Shown here: positions 1-6,204 of the stretch, piece after piece
How positions within the stretch are numbered: the first letter of the stretch is position 1
Layout of the letters: every line of letters starts with the position of its first letter
Source of the DNA: Clostridiales bacterium
Lineage (GTDB): Bacteria > Bacillota > Clostridia > Christensenellales > UMGS416
Length of the DNA stretch: 6,520 nt
NCBI GenBank assembly: GCA_012515725.1
Contig: JAAYXU010000232.1
Span: 1-6,520 of the forward strand
Direction: 5' to 3'
Program-made: the position numbers and the translations under genes
Notes under the pieces: model-generated
Told to the model about the DNA's origin: nothing
Seen by the model: only the letters and a program-made list of their open reading frames with translations
Databases searched by the model: none

Positions 1-43
1 GGGGCGGGAGGCTCCCTTCGGGACCTGTAGTCATGCCTGTTTA

Positions 44-65
44 TTTACACAGAACTATTTTACAC
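44..65. repeat. Short direct repeat TTTACAC upstream of the nfnA promoter
   Basis: TTTACAC occurs at 44-50 and again at 59-65, a 15-base period, in the AT-rich part of the leader about 60 to 80 bases before the predicted transcription start of nfnA. It could be a regulator site or simply an AT-rich upstream element. It does not match the inverted repeat expected for the redox repressor Rex. The rest of 1-155 holds no convincing gene: the + frames end early (TAG at 28-30 in frame 1), and may be the tail of an upstream gene that cannot be identified. Confidence 0.25.
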
Positions 66-89
66 TAACTTTCTTGAGTGGGTCGCAGT

Positions 90-117
90 TTGCTTTCTCC
101 CCGAAATATGCTACAAT
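90..117 (+). promoter_or_regulatory. Predicted sigma-A-type promoter for nfnAB-obg-yhbY
   Basis: The -10 hexamer TACAAT (112-117) matches five of six consensus bases and is preceded by the extended -10 dinucleotide TG at 109-110. The best -35 is weak: TTGCTT at 90-95 with a 16-base spacer. An extended -10 commonly compensates for a poor -35. Transcription would start near 124, giving a leader of about 30 bases before nfnA. The nfnA ribosome binding site AAAGGAG lies at 137-143. This is the only good promoter seen before the four-gene block. Confidence 0.6.
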
Positions 118-155
118 AACCCGGATACACCAGTATAAAGGAGTGCCCTTACGAT

Positions 156-998
156 ATGTACACGATACGGAAAAAAGAAAAGCTAGCGCCCACTATCTAT
201 AGTATGGATATTGACGCGCCCCGCGTGGCACGGAAAGCCAAAGCGGGCCAGTTCGTGATTCTGCGCTCCCACGAAGAGGGGGAGCGCATACCGCTAACCG
301 TCGCCGGCACTTGCCCGGAGGCGGGAACTGTCACGGTCATATTTCAGGTCGCGGGGCTGAGTACGCAGCTCATGGCCTCTCTGGAGGAAGGACAGACTTT
401 CACCGATCTAGCCGGTCCGCTGGGCAAGCCATCGCCGCTTCCCGAGAAAGGCCGCGTACTGTGCATCGGCGGTGGCGTTGGCACCGCGGTCGTTTATCCC
501 TCCATACGTGAGCTGCACCGGCGCGGCGTGTCGGTCGACGTTATTATCGGCGCTCGCAGCAGCGAGTTCCTGATACTCGACCGGGAGATTGCGCCTATTT
601 GCGACCGTCTGTTTATCACGACCGACGACGGGACGCGGGGAAGGAAGGGATTCGTCACCGATCAGCTGCGTGATTTGCTCTCGTCCGGGGAAAAGTATGA
701 CGAGGTCATCGTCATCGGGCCTGTCATCATGATGAAGCTGGTCGCGGCGGTCACCCGCGAGTACAGGGTCCACACGACAGCGAGCCTGAATCCCATCATG
801 GTGGACGGAACTGGTATGTGCGGGAGCTGCCGGGTCACGGTGGGCGGCGAGGTCAAATACGCCTGCGTGGACGGGCCGGATTTCGACGCGCACCTAATCG
901 ATTTCGACGAGCTCATGAACCGTCAGTGCGTTTACAAAGACGAGGAAAAGGAAACGCGGGAGAATCACTCCTGCGGAGGAAATTGCATATGCCACTGA
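156..998 (+). CDS. nfnA: NfnA, small (alpha) subunit of NADH-dependent ferredoxin:NADP+ oxidoreductase
   Basis: This is the 280-residue FAD and [2Fe-2S] subunit of the cytoplasmic flavin-bifurcating transhydrogenase that couples NADH, ferredoxin and NADP+. The same family was named sulfide dehydrogenase subunit B. An N-terminal flavin-binding barrel holds the R44-I-P-L-T signature. A nucleotide-binding domain carries GGGVG at 105-109. The iron-sulfur domain has DGTGMCGSC at 217-225 (Cys222, Cys225) plus Cys237. Characterised NfnA clusters use three Cys and one Asp, consistent with Asp217 here. The start follows AAAGGAG at 137-143 with a somewhat long 12-base gap. The stop overlaps nfnB by 10 bases, which suggests translational coupling of the two partners. 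The last residues are unusually cysteine-rich (Cys273, Cys277, Cys279). A dihydroorotate dehydrogenase electron-transfer subunit (PyrK) is the nearest alternative, but the nfnB partner argues against it. Confidence 0.93.
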   Translation: MYTIRKKEKLAPTIYSMDIDAPRVARKAKAGQFVILRSHEEGERIPLTVAGTCPEAGTVTVIFQVAGLSTQLMASLEEGQTFTDLAGPLGKPSPLPEKGRVLCIGGGVGTAVVYPSIRELHRRGVSVDVIIGARSSEFLILDREIAPICDRLFITTDDGTRGRKGFVTDQLRDLLSSGEKYDEVIVIGPVIMMKLVAAVTREYRVHTTASLNPIMVDGTGMCGSCRVTVGGEVKYACVDGPDFDAHLIDFDELMNRQCVYKDEEKETRENHSCGGNCICH

Positions 999-2398
999 AA
1001 CTTAATCGAACCGCGATGCCCGAACAGGACCCAAAGGCGCGCTCTGCAAACTTTGAAGAGGTGGCGCTTGGATACACCGAGGAACAGGCGCGAACCGAGG
1101 CGTCCCGCTGCCTTGGATGCAGGAACCCGCTCTGCGAGGGAGGATGCCCGGTGCAGGTTCCCATCCGTGACTTCATTGCCGAGGTGAAGAAGGGTGACTT
1201 CGCCAAAGCATACCGGATTATCAACGAGACAAACAGCCTCCCAGCGGTCTGCGGGCGAGTGTGTCCGCAGGAGGAGCAGTGCGAAAAGGAATGCGTTCTC
1301 GCGAAAAAGGGCGCTCCGATCGCGATCGGGCGTCTTGAGCGCTACGTGGCGGACTGGGCGATGGCGCACGGACTGGGCGACGACGTAAAGCCGCCCGAGT
1401 CAAACGGCCACAAGGTAGCTGTGGTAGGAGCGGGGCCTGCGGGTCTGACCTGCGCGGGCGATCTGGCGCGCAAGGGCTATGAGGTGACGGTGTTCGAAGC
1501 CTTTCATAAGCCCGGCGGCGTTCTCGTATACGGCATTCCCGAGTTCAGACTGCCCAAATCGCTGGTGGAGCGCGAGATCGAGACGCTCAAAAAGCTGGGC
1601 GTGTGCTTCGAACTCAACACGATAGTAGGGCGCACAGTGGAAATAGGGGAGATGTTCGAGCAGGAAGGCTTCGAGGCGGTTTTTGTGGGCAGCGGCGCGG
1701 GTTTACCGCAGTTTTTGGGCATTCCAGGCGAGAACCTCAACGGCGTTTACTCAGCTAACGAATACCTGACACGAATCAATCTCATGAAGGCATACCGACC
1801 TGACAGCCTGACCCCGGTCAAGAAGGCAAAGCGCGTCGTGGTCGTAGGCGGTGGCAATGTCGCGATGGACGCCGCCCGCTCGGCGCTGCGCATGGGCGCG
1901 CAGACACGCGTAGTCTACCGGCGCTCGATGCAGGAGCTTCCCGCGCGCAAAGAGGAAGTGCATCACGCGATCGAGGAGGGCGTAGAATTCGATCTGCTGA
2001 CGAACCCGAAAGAGATACTGGGCGATAAAGGTTGGGTGCGCGGCATTCGCTGCGTGCGCATGGCGCTGGGAGAGCCTGACGAGTCGGGCCGCCGGCGCCC
2101 GGTCGAGCAGCCGGGTTCGGAGTTCGAGATAGAAACCGATCTGGTGATCATAGCCATCGGAACCAGGCCCAATCCGATGCTGACATCGGTGACAGAGGGA
2201 CTCGAAACTACCCGCTGGGGCGGCATCATCGTCGATGAGGATACGATGGAGACGCGGCTGCCCGGCGTATACGCGGGCGGTGACGCGGTGACGGGAGCGG
2301 CTACCGTCATACTCGCGATGGGCGCGGGAAAGACCGCGGCCGCCTCGATCGATCGCCAGATCATGGGGCCCGGAAAGGCGGACGACGAGAGAATCTGA
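989..2398 (+). CDS. nfnB: NfnB, large (beta) subunit of NADH-dependent ferredoxin:NADP+ oxidoreductase (glutamate synthase small-subunit-like)
   Basis: This 469-residue protein is the bifurcating-FAD and NADPH-binding partner of NfnA and a relative of the glutamate synthase small subunit. Two N-terminal cysteine groups fit two [4Fe-4S] clusters: Cys41, 44, 49, 53 and Cys88, 92, 98, 102. The FAD site is GAGPAG at 147-152 with Glu170 ending the fold's second strand. The NADPH site is GGGNVAMD at 287-294, and a terminal FAD-contact motif begins at GD 431. The ATG at 989 is chosen because GGAGGA sits at 975-980 and the protein then begins as family members do. The reading frame is open back to 818, but that part overlaps nfnA and is not conserved-looking. 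No glutamate synthase large subunit is nearby, and the immediate nfnA neighbour settles the role as Nfn rather than GltD. The stop is directly followed by the obg start. Confidence 0.94.
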   Translation: MPLKLNRTAMPEQDPKARSANFEEVALGYTEEQARTEASRCLGCRNPLCEGGCPVQVPIRDFIAEVKKGDFAKAYRIINETNSLPAVCGRVCPQEEQCEKECVLAKKGAPIAIGRLERYVADWAMAHGLGDDVKPPESNGHKVAVVGAGPAGLTCAGDLARKGYEVTVFEAFHKPGGVLVYGIPEFRLPKSLVEREIETLKKLGVCFELNTIVGRTVEIGEMFEQEGFEAVFVGSGAGLPQFLGIPGENLNGVYSANEYLTRINLMKAYRPDSLTPVKKAKRVVVVGGGNVAMDAARSALRMGAQTRVVYRRSMQELPARKEEVHHAIEEGVEFDLLTNPKEILGDKGWVRGIRCVRMALGEPDESGRRRPVEQPGSEFEIETDLVIIAIGTRPNPMLTSVTEGLETTRWGGIIVDEDTMETRLPGVYAGGDAVTGAATVILAMGAGKTAAASIDRQIMGPGKADDERI

Positions 2399-3658
2399 AT
2401 GTTTGTGGATATCGCAAAAATCTATATTAAGTCTGGCGACGGCGGCGACGGATGCGTATCTTTCCGCCGTGAGAAATATGTGCCGCGCGGCGGCCCCGAC
2501 GGCGGCGACGGCGGCCAGGGCGGAGACATCGTGTTCGAGGCGAACCCGGCGATGCGCACGCTGCTGGATTTCCGCTACCGACGCAAATACGAAGCATCGC
2601 GCGGCGACGACGGTGACAGCGGCAAGCGGACCGGACGCAGCGCCCCACCGCTCGTAATCGAGGTTCCTCCCGGCACGGTGGTGCGCAGGAGCGATACCGG
2701 CGAGGTGGTGGCAGATCTGAGTACCCCGGGCGAGCGGATCACCGTGCTGCGCGGCGGACGGGGAGGCCGGGGCAACGCGCGTTTTACCACATCCACGCGG
2801 CAGAAACCCGCTTTTTCGCAGCCCGGACAGCGCACGCAGTGCTACGAAGTGACGCTGGAGCTCATAACGCTGGCTGACGTGGGACTGGTCGGGTACCCCA
2901 ATGCCGGGAAATCCACGCTGCTAGCCGCAGCGACCGCAGCGCGGCCCAAAGTGGGGGACTATCCGTTTACTACGCTCAGTCCGAATCTGGGCGCGGCGCG
3001 CTTCGACGAGTACAGCTTCGTCATCGCCGACATACCAGGACTTATTGAGAACGCCCATCAGGGCGCGGGGCTGGGGCACGATTTCCTGCGCCACATATCG
3101 CGCACGCGAATGCTGATCCATGTCGTAGACGCGGCCGGTGTAGAGGGCAGGGATCCTGTGGAGGACTATGAGAGCATCCGCCGCGAGCTGAGCCTTTTTA
3201 ATCCGGCGCTTCTGTCGCTCCCCGAGATCGTCGCCGCCAACAAAACCGATATTCCCGGCAGTCAGGAGAATGTGGCGAGGCTCCGTGAGCATGTGGGGGA
3301 GAGCGCGCGGGTACTGCCCATATCGGCGGCGACCCGGGAGGGAGTTTCCGCGCTCATGCGGGAGACGGTCCGCGTGCTGCGGACGCTACCTGAGCCCGAG
3401 CCGCTGCCTGTGGAAACTGAGCTTGCCTCCCTCATCGCTGACCGATTCGAGGTCAGGCGGGTGGAGGATGGCTACCTCGTGACTGGAACACTGGTCGATA
3501 GGATGCTGGAAGCGGCAAACCTTGACAATCCCGATTCGTTCCGGCAGTTTCAGCGGCAGCTCCGGGAGCGGGGCATCATCGACGCGCTCCGGGAAAAGGG
3601 AGCAGGCGAAGGCGATACCGTTATAATGGGCGAACTGCAGTTTGAGTTTGAGGAATAG
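2399..3658 (+). CDS. obg: Obg/CgtA GTPase, ribosome assembly and stress-linked
   Basis: This essential GTPase, 419 residues, acts on the large ribosomal subunit late in assembly and is linked in the family to ppGpp and stress. The glycine-rich Obg fold covers residues 1-158, with GDGGDGCVSFRREKYVP near the start. The G domain follows: P-loop GYPNAGKST at 165-173, switch I DYPFTT at 187-192, DIPG at 211-214, NKTD at 281-284 and SAA at 309-311. The C-terminal OCT domain covers about 345-412. All GTP-binding motifs are intact and the length is normal for Firmicutes. The ATG abuts the nfnB stop (TGAATG) and has only a weak GAGAGA at 2387-2392, so translation is probably coupled to nfnB. In many bacteria rplU and rpmA precede obg. 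Here nfnAB does. A perfect TATAAT lies near the 3' end (3622-3627). Confidence 0.97.
   Translation: MFVDIAKIYIKSGDGGDGCVSFRREKYVPRGGPDGGDGGQGGDIVFEANPAMRTLLDFRYRRKYEASRGDDGDSGKRTGRSAPPLVIEVPPGTVVRRSDTGEVVADLSTPGERITVLRGGRGGRGNARFTTSTRQKPAFSQPGQRTQCYEVTLELITLADVGLVGYPNAGKSTLLAAATAARPKVGDYPFTTLSPNLGAARFDEYSFVIADIPGLIENAHQGAGLGHDFLRHISRTRMLIHVVDAAGVEGRDPVEDYESIRRELSLFNPALLSLPEIVAANKTDIPGSQENVARLREHVGESARVLPISAATREGVSALMRETVRVLRTLPEPEPLPVETELASLIADRFEVRRVEDGYLVTGTLVDRMLEAANLDNPDSFRQFQRQLRERGIIDALREKGAGEGDTVIMGELQFEFEE
3622..3627 (+). promoter_or_regulatory. Perfect -10 hexamer inside the obg 3' end, possible yhbY promoter
   Basis: TATAAT at 3622-3627 lies 39 bases before the yhbY start. No good -35 hexamer sits 16 to 18 bases upstream and there is no extended -10 TG, so it may be only the codons for Val-Ile-Met. 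It is listed because perfect TATAAT appears only twice on the + strand of this GC-rich window, the other copy being before rsfS. Confidence 0.25.
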
Positions 3659-3666
3659 AGGCGTAT

Positions 3667-3966
3667 ATGCTTAACGGAAAACAGAGGGCCGGGCTCCGCA
3701 GGCTGGCCAACACGACCCCGCCTATCTTTCAGATCGGCAAGGGCGGTATAAGCGACAACCTCGTATCCCAGGTGGACGGCGCACTGGAGACCCGGGAGCT
3801 AGTCAAGATAGCTATCCTTCGCACAGCGCAGCTCGACACACGCGAGACGTGCGACGAGCTTGCGCGCCGCACCGGCGCCGAGCCGGTGCAGGCGATAGGC
3901 AAGCGTTTCGTACTCTACCGGGAGTCAGCGGAAAATAAGCGGATTAACCTTAATAATCTGCCATAG
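3667..3966 (+). CDS. yhbY: YhbY-type (CRM domain) ribosome-assembly RNA-binding protein
   Basis: This 99-residue cytoplasmic protein is a single CRM domain, the family that associates with precursors of the large ribosomal subunit. The KH-like RNA-binding loop IGKGG is at 23-27. The conserved helix-strand RELVKIAIL is at 43-51 and the closing strand AIGKRFVLYR at 76-85. The length matches stand-alone bacterial members (YhbY in E. coli, YqeI in Bacillus). GAGG at 3658-3661 provides a ribosome binding site 5 bases before the ATG, overlapping the last base of the obg stop. In Firmicutes nadD normally comes next on the same strand. Here a gene on the opposite strand intervenes, so yhbY is the last gene of the left operon. 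It may use its own weak promoter inside obg. Confidence 0.94.
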   Translation: MLNGKQRAGLRRLANTTPPIFQIGKGGISDNLVSQVDGALETRELVKIAILRTAQLDTRETCDELARRTGAEPVQAIGKRFVLYRESAENKRINLNNLP

Positions 3967-3977
3967 ACGCGCCGGTA

Positions 3978-4033
3978 TCATCCGTTTCCGGTCTGTTCGG
4001 CTGCGACGGTCTTGCGATTCCTGAAACGGATGA
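3978..4033. repeat. Inverted repeat at convergent gene ends, candidate transcription barrier
   Basis: TCATCCGTTTC (3978-3988) pairs perfectly with GAAACGGATGA (4023-4033). After one mismatch (3989 with 4022) two more pairs follow (3990-3991 with 4020-4021). The arms are therefore 14 bases with 13 pairs and a 28-base loop. The element starts 11 bases after the yhbY stop and contains the stop codon of the gene on the - strand. No T-run follows on either strand, so it is not a classic intrinsic terminator. It could stall or protect transcripts from both sides. There is no other hairpin between the two converging genes. Confidence 0.45.
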
Positions 4034-4865
4034 ACGAGACTACAGCGAGCACCGCGCACAGACCGGCCATTGTGAGATACCATGTCTTGAAGGGCGTCAG
4101 CAGAGACAGGCCCGCTAGCAGCGCGCCGCATACGGCATACCGCAGCGGCCGCGCCCAGGACGCAAAACCGCCCCGACGCGCTCGCCGGGCTCGCAGTTTG
4201 GCGCGGGCTGCAATAAGAAAGCGACGCTCCTCGGTGTCGGGCATGAGGTATCCGGCTTCGGCGGCAAGTTCGGCCAGCTTTTCCTCATCGAGCAGTTCCA
4301 GCGGAGGGTTTCTTACTTCGTTGGCGTAGGAAAGCGCCTCGGGCTCGAAAGCGGCCGATGAGGCGACGATGAGGTTGCGCACTCCTTTTTCGCGGGCAAG
4401 GTCTACACAGTCCATGAGCGCTTGCGCCGTCACCGGGCAGGAGGGATGCCGTTTGAGCGCGGCCACGCCGTAGGACTGTCCGTCCAGCGCCAGATGCAGG
4501 AACGCTTCCTCGGCAGCGGGAAGGTAGAGATACCCCTTGACGCGGCACAGTACGTCCACCAGGAAGCGGTGGAAGGACGCCGCGCTGCCGCGCACGACAT
4601 GGTCGCACAGCCATAGCCGGTATGCCATACCGTAGAGGCCCCTGCGGTACCGCTCCCGGCGGACGCTCTGGAAGCTCAGGTAACCAGCTCCTGCGATCGC
4701 CGCGAAGAGCAGTGATAGGGGAACCGATATCCACAGATCGTTGAACCGGCTTTGAAACCATAAACCCGAGGCAAGCCAGACCAGCGCGAGCAGGGCGATG
4801 CTGTCCAGTATTCCCGGAAGGGCCGGGAGGATCCGATGGGTTCTGGATTTACCGTGTTTAGTCAT
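3978..4865 (-). CDS. Membrane protein with degenerate Mrr-like (restriction-endonuclease-fold) domain
   Basis: The function is not established. The 295-residue product has two predicted hydrophobic segments near the N-terminus (about 15-36 and 46-65) and two near the C-terminus (about 242-257 and 260-278), with a soluble middle. Residues 96-205 resemble the Mrr catalytic domain. FHRFLVDVL at 98-106 and GY at 111 fit the start. LIVASSAAF at 165-173 followed by Ala177, Tyr180 and Ala181 fits the usual 'TTs-FT-x-x-A-x-x-A' strand and helix, and LELLDEEKLAEL at 189-200 fits the end. The Q-x-K motif is A136-L-K138 and the expected acidic residue near 124 appears to be His, so nuclease activity is doubtful. 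A basic run (about 219-232) precedes the third segment. ATG 4865 is chosen for the strong GGAGGTG site (4871-4877 on the - strand). The frame is open to 4988 but lacks such a site there. The gene interrupts a conserved Firmicutes cluster. Confidence 0.75.
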   Translation of the reverse strand: MTKHGKSRTHRILPALPGILDSIALLALVWLASGLWFQSRFNDLWISVPLSLLFAAIAGAGYLSFQSVRRERYRRGLYGMAYRLWLCDHVVRGSAASFHRFLVDVLCRVKGYLYLPAAEEAFLHLALDGQSYGVAALKRHPSCPVTAQALMDCVDLAREKGVRNLIVASSAAFEPEALSYANEVRNPPLELLDEEKLAELAAEAGYLMPDTEERRFLIAARAKLRARRARRGGFASWARPLRYAVCGALLAGLSLLTPFKTWYLTMAGLCAVLAVVSFIRFRNRKTVAAEQTGNG

Positions 4866-4883
4866 AATAACACCTCCATACCC

Positions 4884-4908
4884 AGTGTGACCAAAATCTG
4901 GTCTCGCT
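4884..4908. promoter_or_regulatory. Imperfect dyad in the divergent spacer between the membrane gene and nadD
   Basis: GACCA (4889-4893) and TGGTC (4899-4903) form perfect 5-base arms around AAATC. Extending outward gives 10-base arms with 8 DNA matches (4884-4893 against 4899-4908). The centre, 4896, lies almost midway between the two start codons (4865 on - and 4930 on +). That placement suits an operator serving both genes, or a leader hairpin in either transcript. No strong promoter is visible in the 64-base spacer. The best + strand -10 is CATAAT at 4863-4868, with a poor -35. Confidence 0.35.
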
Positions 4909-4929
4909 ATGCGGGGGAAAGGAAAAATC

Positions 4930-5586
4930 ATGGATGCGTTTCCGGTGTTCTCCTTTAAAGACGCACGGGATATGCGCATTGGTCTCATGGGCGGAACGTT
5001 CGACCCGATACATATGGGCCACCTGTACGCCGCCCGTCAGGCGCTATTGGGCGCGGGACTCCACCGTGTCGTGCTGCTGCCGTCCGGAGTCCCTCCTCAC
5101 AAGATGACCGGAGCGAACGCGCCGGCCGGGGATCGCCTAGCTATGACTGCTTTGGCGGTGCGGGGTCAGCCGGGGCTTGCGGTCAGCGACTACGAGATAG
5201 CAGGCGGGGCGCGCTACACAGCCGATACGCTAGATGGGATCCGCCGACTGTGCGGATCGGGCTGCTCGCTTTCATTCATACTGGGCGCTGATTCGCTGCT
5301 CGATCTTCGGCGCTGGTACAGGCCCGACAGACTGCTGTCCCTCGCCGATATCGTCGCCGTGTACCGTCCGGGCTATGAGGTCTGCGCGCTGCGCGCCGAG
5401 GTGGAGTACCTGCGCGCGAATTTCGGCGCGCGCATTGCGCTTATTATGAACGGAGGCGTGGACATATCCTCAAGCTGCATACGGGAGAGGACGGGGCGGG
5501 GACTTCCGCTTGAGGGACTTGTGCCGGACGCCGTAGCCGCCTACATCCGGGAAAAGGGACTGTATGGTTACAAACAGGACTCATGA
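4930..5586 (+). CDS. nadD: Nicotinate-nucleotide adenylyltransferase
   Basis: NadD transfers AMP from ATP to nicotinate mononucleotide, giving deamido-NAD, the penultimate step of NAD synthesis in the cytoplasm. The nucleotidyltransferase signature GGTFDPIHMGH is at 21-31. The substrate loop PSGVPPHK is at 51-58, GADSLLDLRRWYRPDRLL at 119-136, and the C-terminal ISSSCIRER at 179-187 is the family's ISSTxIR motif. The 218-residue form starts at 4930 because GGGGGAAAGGA (4913-4923) lies 6 bases ahead. Family members normally begin at the MRIGLMGG found here at residue 15 (ATG 4972), which has no good ribosome site. ATG 4909 is also in frame but has none either. The stop overlaps yqeK by 23 bases. 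The divergent neighbour and the dyad upstream raise the possibility of shared control. Confidence 0.95.
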   Translation: MDAFPVFSFKDARDMRIGLMGGTFDPIHMGHLYAARQALLGAGLHRVVLLPSGVPPHKMTGANAPAGDRLAMTALAVRGQPGLAVSDYEIAGGARYTADTLDGIRRLCGSGCSLSFILGADSLLDLRRWYRPDRLLSLADIVAVYRPGYEVCALRAEVEYLRANFGARIALIMNGGVDISSSCIRERTGRGLPLEGLVPDAVAAYIREKGLYGYKQDS

Positions 5587-6160
5587 ACAGGAAGATTTCT
5601 ATCGGCAATGGCTCATTAAGCATCTGAAACCCGCGCGGTATGAGCACAGCCTGGGAACGCAGAGCGCGGCAGCGGAGCTCGCTCGCCGTTTCGGGGAGGA
5701 TCCCGGACGGGCATCGCTGGCGGGGCTTCTTCACGACTGCGGAAAGAGCCTGGACGACGCGTCCCTCGTGCGCACCGCGCGCGCCTACGGATTCGATATG
5801 GATGAGATACTGCTCCGGAGCCCGGCGCTGCTGCACGCACCAGCGGGGGCGTGGATCGCCCGTGAGGAGCTCGGCGTAACCGACGAGGCGGTGCTCTCAG
5901 CCATATGCTGGCACACGGTGCCGCGTCAGGACATGGCCGGGCTGGACAAGGTCGTATCGGTTGCCGATCTCATAGAGCCTACACGCATCTATCCTGGTGT
6001 CGACCAGCTGCGGATGGCGGCCGAGCGCGATCTGGACGAAGCGTTCATGCTGGGGCTTGAGCGTGTGATGATTCACGTGCTCGAGCGGGGACACCTCTTG
6101 CATCCTAATACGGTCACGGTGTATAATAGCATCCGCTGGAACCGGATGGAAAACGCTTGA
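5564..6160 (+). CDS. yqeK: YqeK-type HD-domain phosphohydrolase, predicted Ap4A hydrolase
   Basis: This is a 198-residue metal-dependent HD phosphohydrolase. Characterised members of the family split Ap4A symmetrically into two ADP. The metal and catalytic residues are all in place: His28 in RYEHSLGT, His57-Asp58 in LLHDCGK, His91 in LLHAPAG, His117 in WHT and Asp135 in VADLIEPTR. The length is normal for the family. The ATG at 5564 lies inside the end of nadD, 23 bases before its stop, and follows AAAAGGG (5552-5558), so the two are probably translated together. The nadD-yqeK pair is standard in Firmicutes. A perfect TATAAT near the 3' end (6122-6127) may start transcripts for rsfS. Nothing looks broken. 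Confidence 0.94.
   Translation: MVTNRTHEQEDFYRQWLIKHLKPARYEHSLGTQSAAAELARRFGEDPGRASLAGLLHDCGKSLDDASLVRTARAYGFDMDEILLRSPALLHAPAGAWIAREELGVTDEAVLSAICWHTVPRQDMAGLDKVVSVADLIEPTRIYPGVDQLRMAAERDLDEAFMLGLERVMIHVLERGHLLHPNTVTVYNSIRWNRMENA
6098..6127 (+). promoter_or_regulatory. Possible internal promoter for rsfS
   Basis: TATAAT at 6122-6127 is a perfect -10. A partial -35, TTGCAT at 6098-6103, lies upstream with an 18-base spacer. The start would fall near 6134, about 70 bases before the rsfS TTG codon. The site lies within the yqeK coding end, so chance is possible, but the context is better than that of the similar hexamer before yhbY. Confidence 0.35.
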
Positions 6161-6204
6161 ACACGGCCGGCTCCAGGATTCAGCCCGACAGGAGAGAGAA
6201 CCGA

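Noticed and set aside
1..34. Possible divergent gene on the - strand starting at 34, and a small TCCC/GGGA hairpin at 13-23
   Set aside because: Only about eleven codons are visible before the window edge, with a poor ribosome site and no recognisable sequence. The hairpin is short and has no T-run.
408..893. Long open frame on the - strand opposite nfnA
   Set aside because: It lies antisense to a conserved gene in GC-rich DNA, shows no recognisable domain and has no upstream ribosome site worth noting.
818..988. Upstream extension of nfnB from an ATG at 818
   Set aside because: It overlaps nfnA over its conserved cluster-binding region, has no family-like sequence, and a clear GGAGGA site marks the ATG at 989.
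1316..1329. Perfect 14-base palindrome CCGATCGCGATCGG inside nfnB
   Set aside because: It encodes the conserved Pro-Ile-Ala-Ile-Gly stretch of the family, and is most simply explained by codon choice.
2438..2511. Direct repeat of GACGGCGGCGACGG at 2438-2451 and 2498-2511
   Set aside because: Both copies encode the DGGDG motifs of the glycine-rich Obg fold, so the repeat reflects protein constraint.
3942..3958. GATTA/TAATC stem at the end of yhbY as a terminator
   Set aside because: Five mostly A-T pairs inside the coding region with no T-run are too weak to support termination.
4285..4761. 158-codon open frame on the - strand in another frame of the membrane gene
   Set aside because: Its composition (arginine, proline and alanine rich) is typical of an off-frame shadow, while the frame of the membrane gene shows helices, a recognisable domain and a strong ribosome site.
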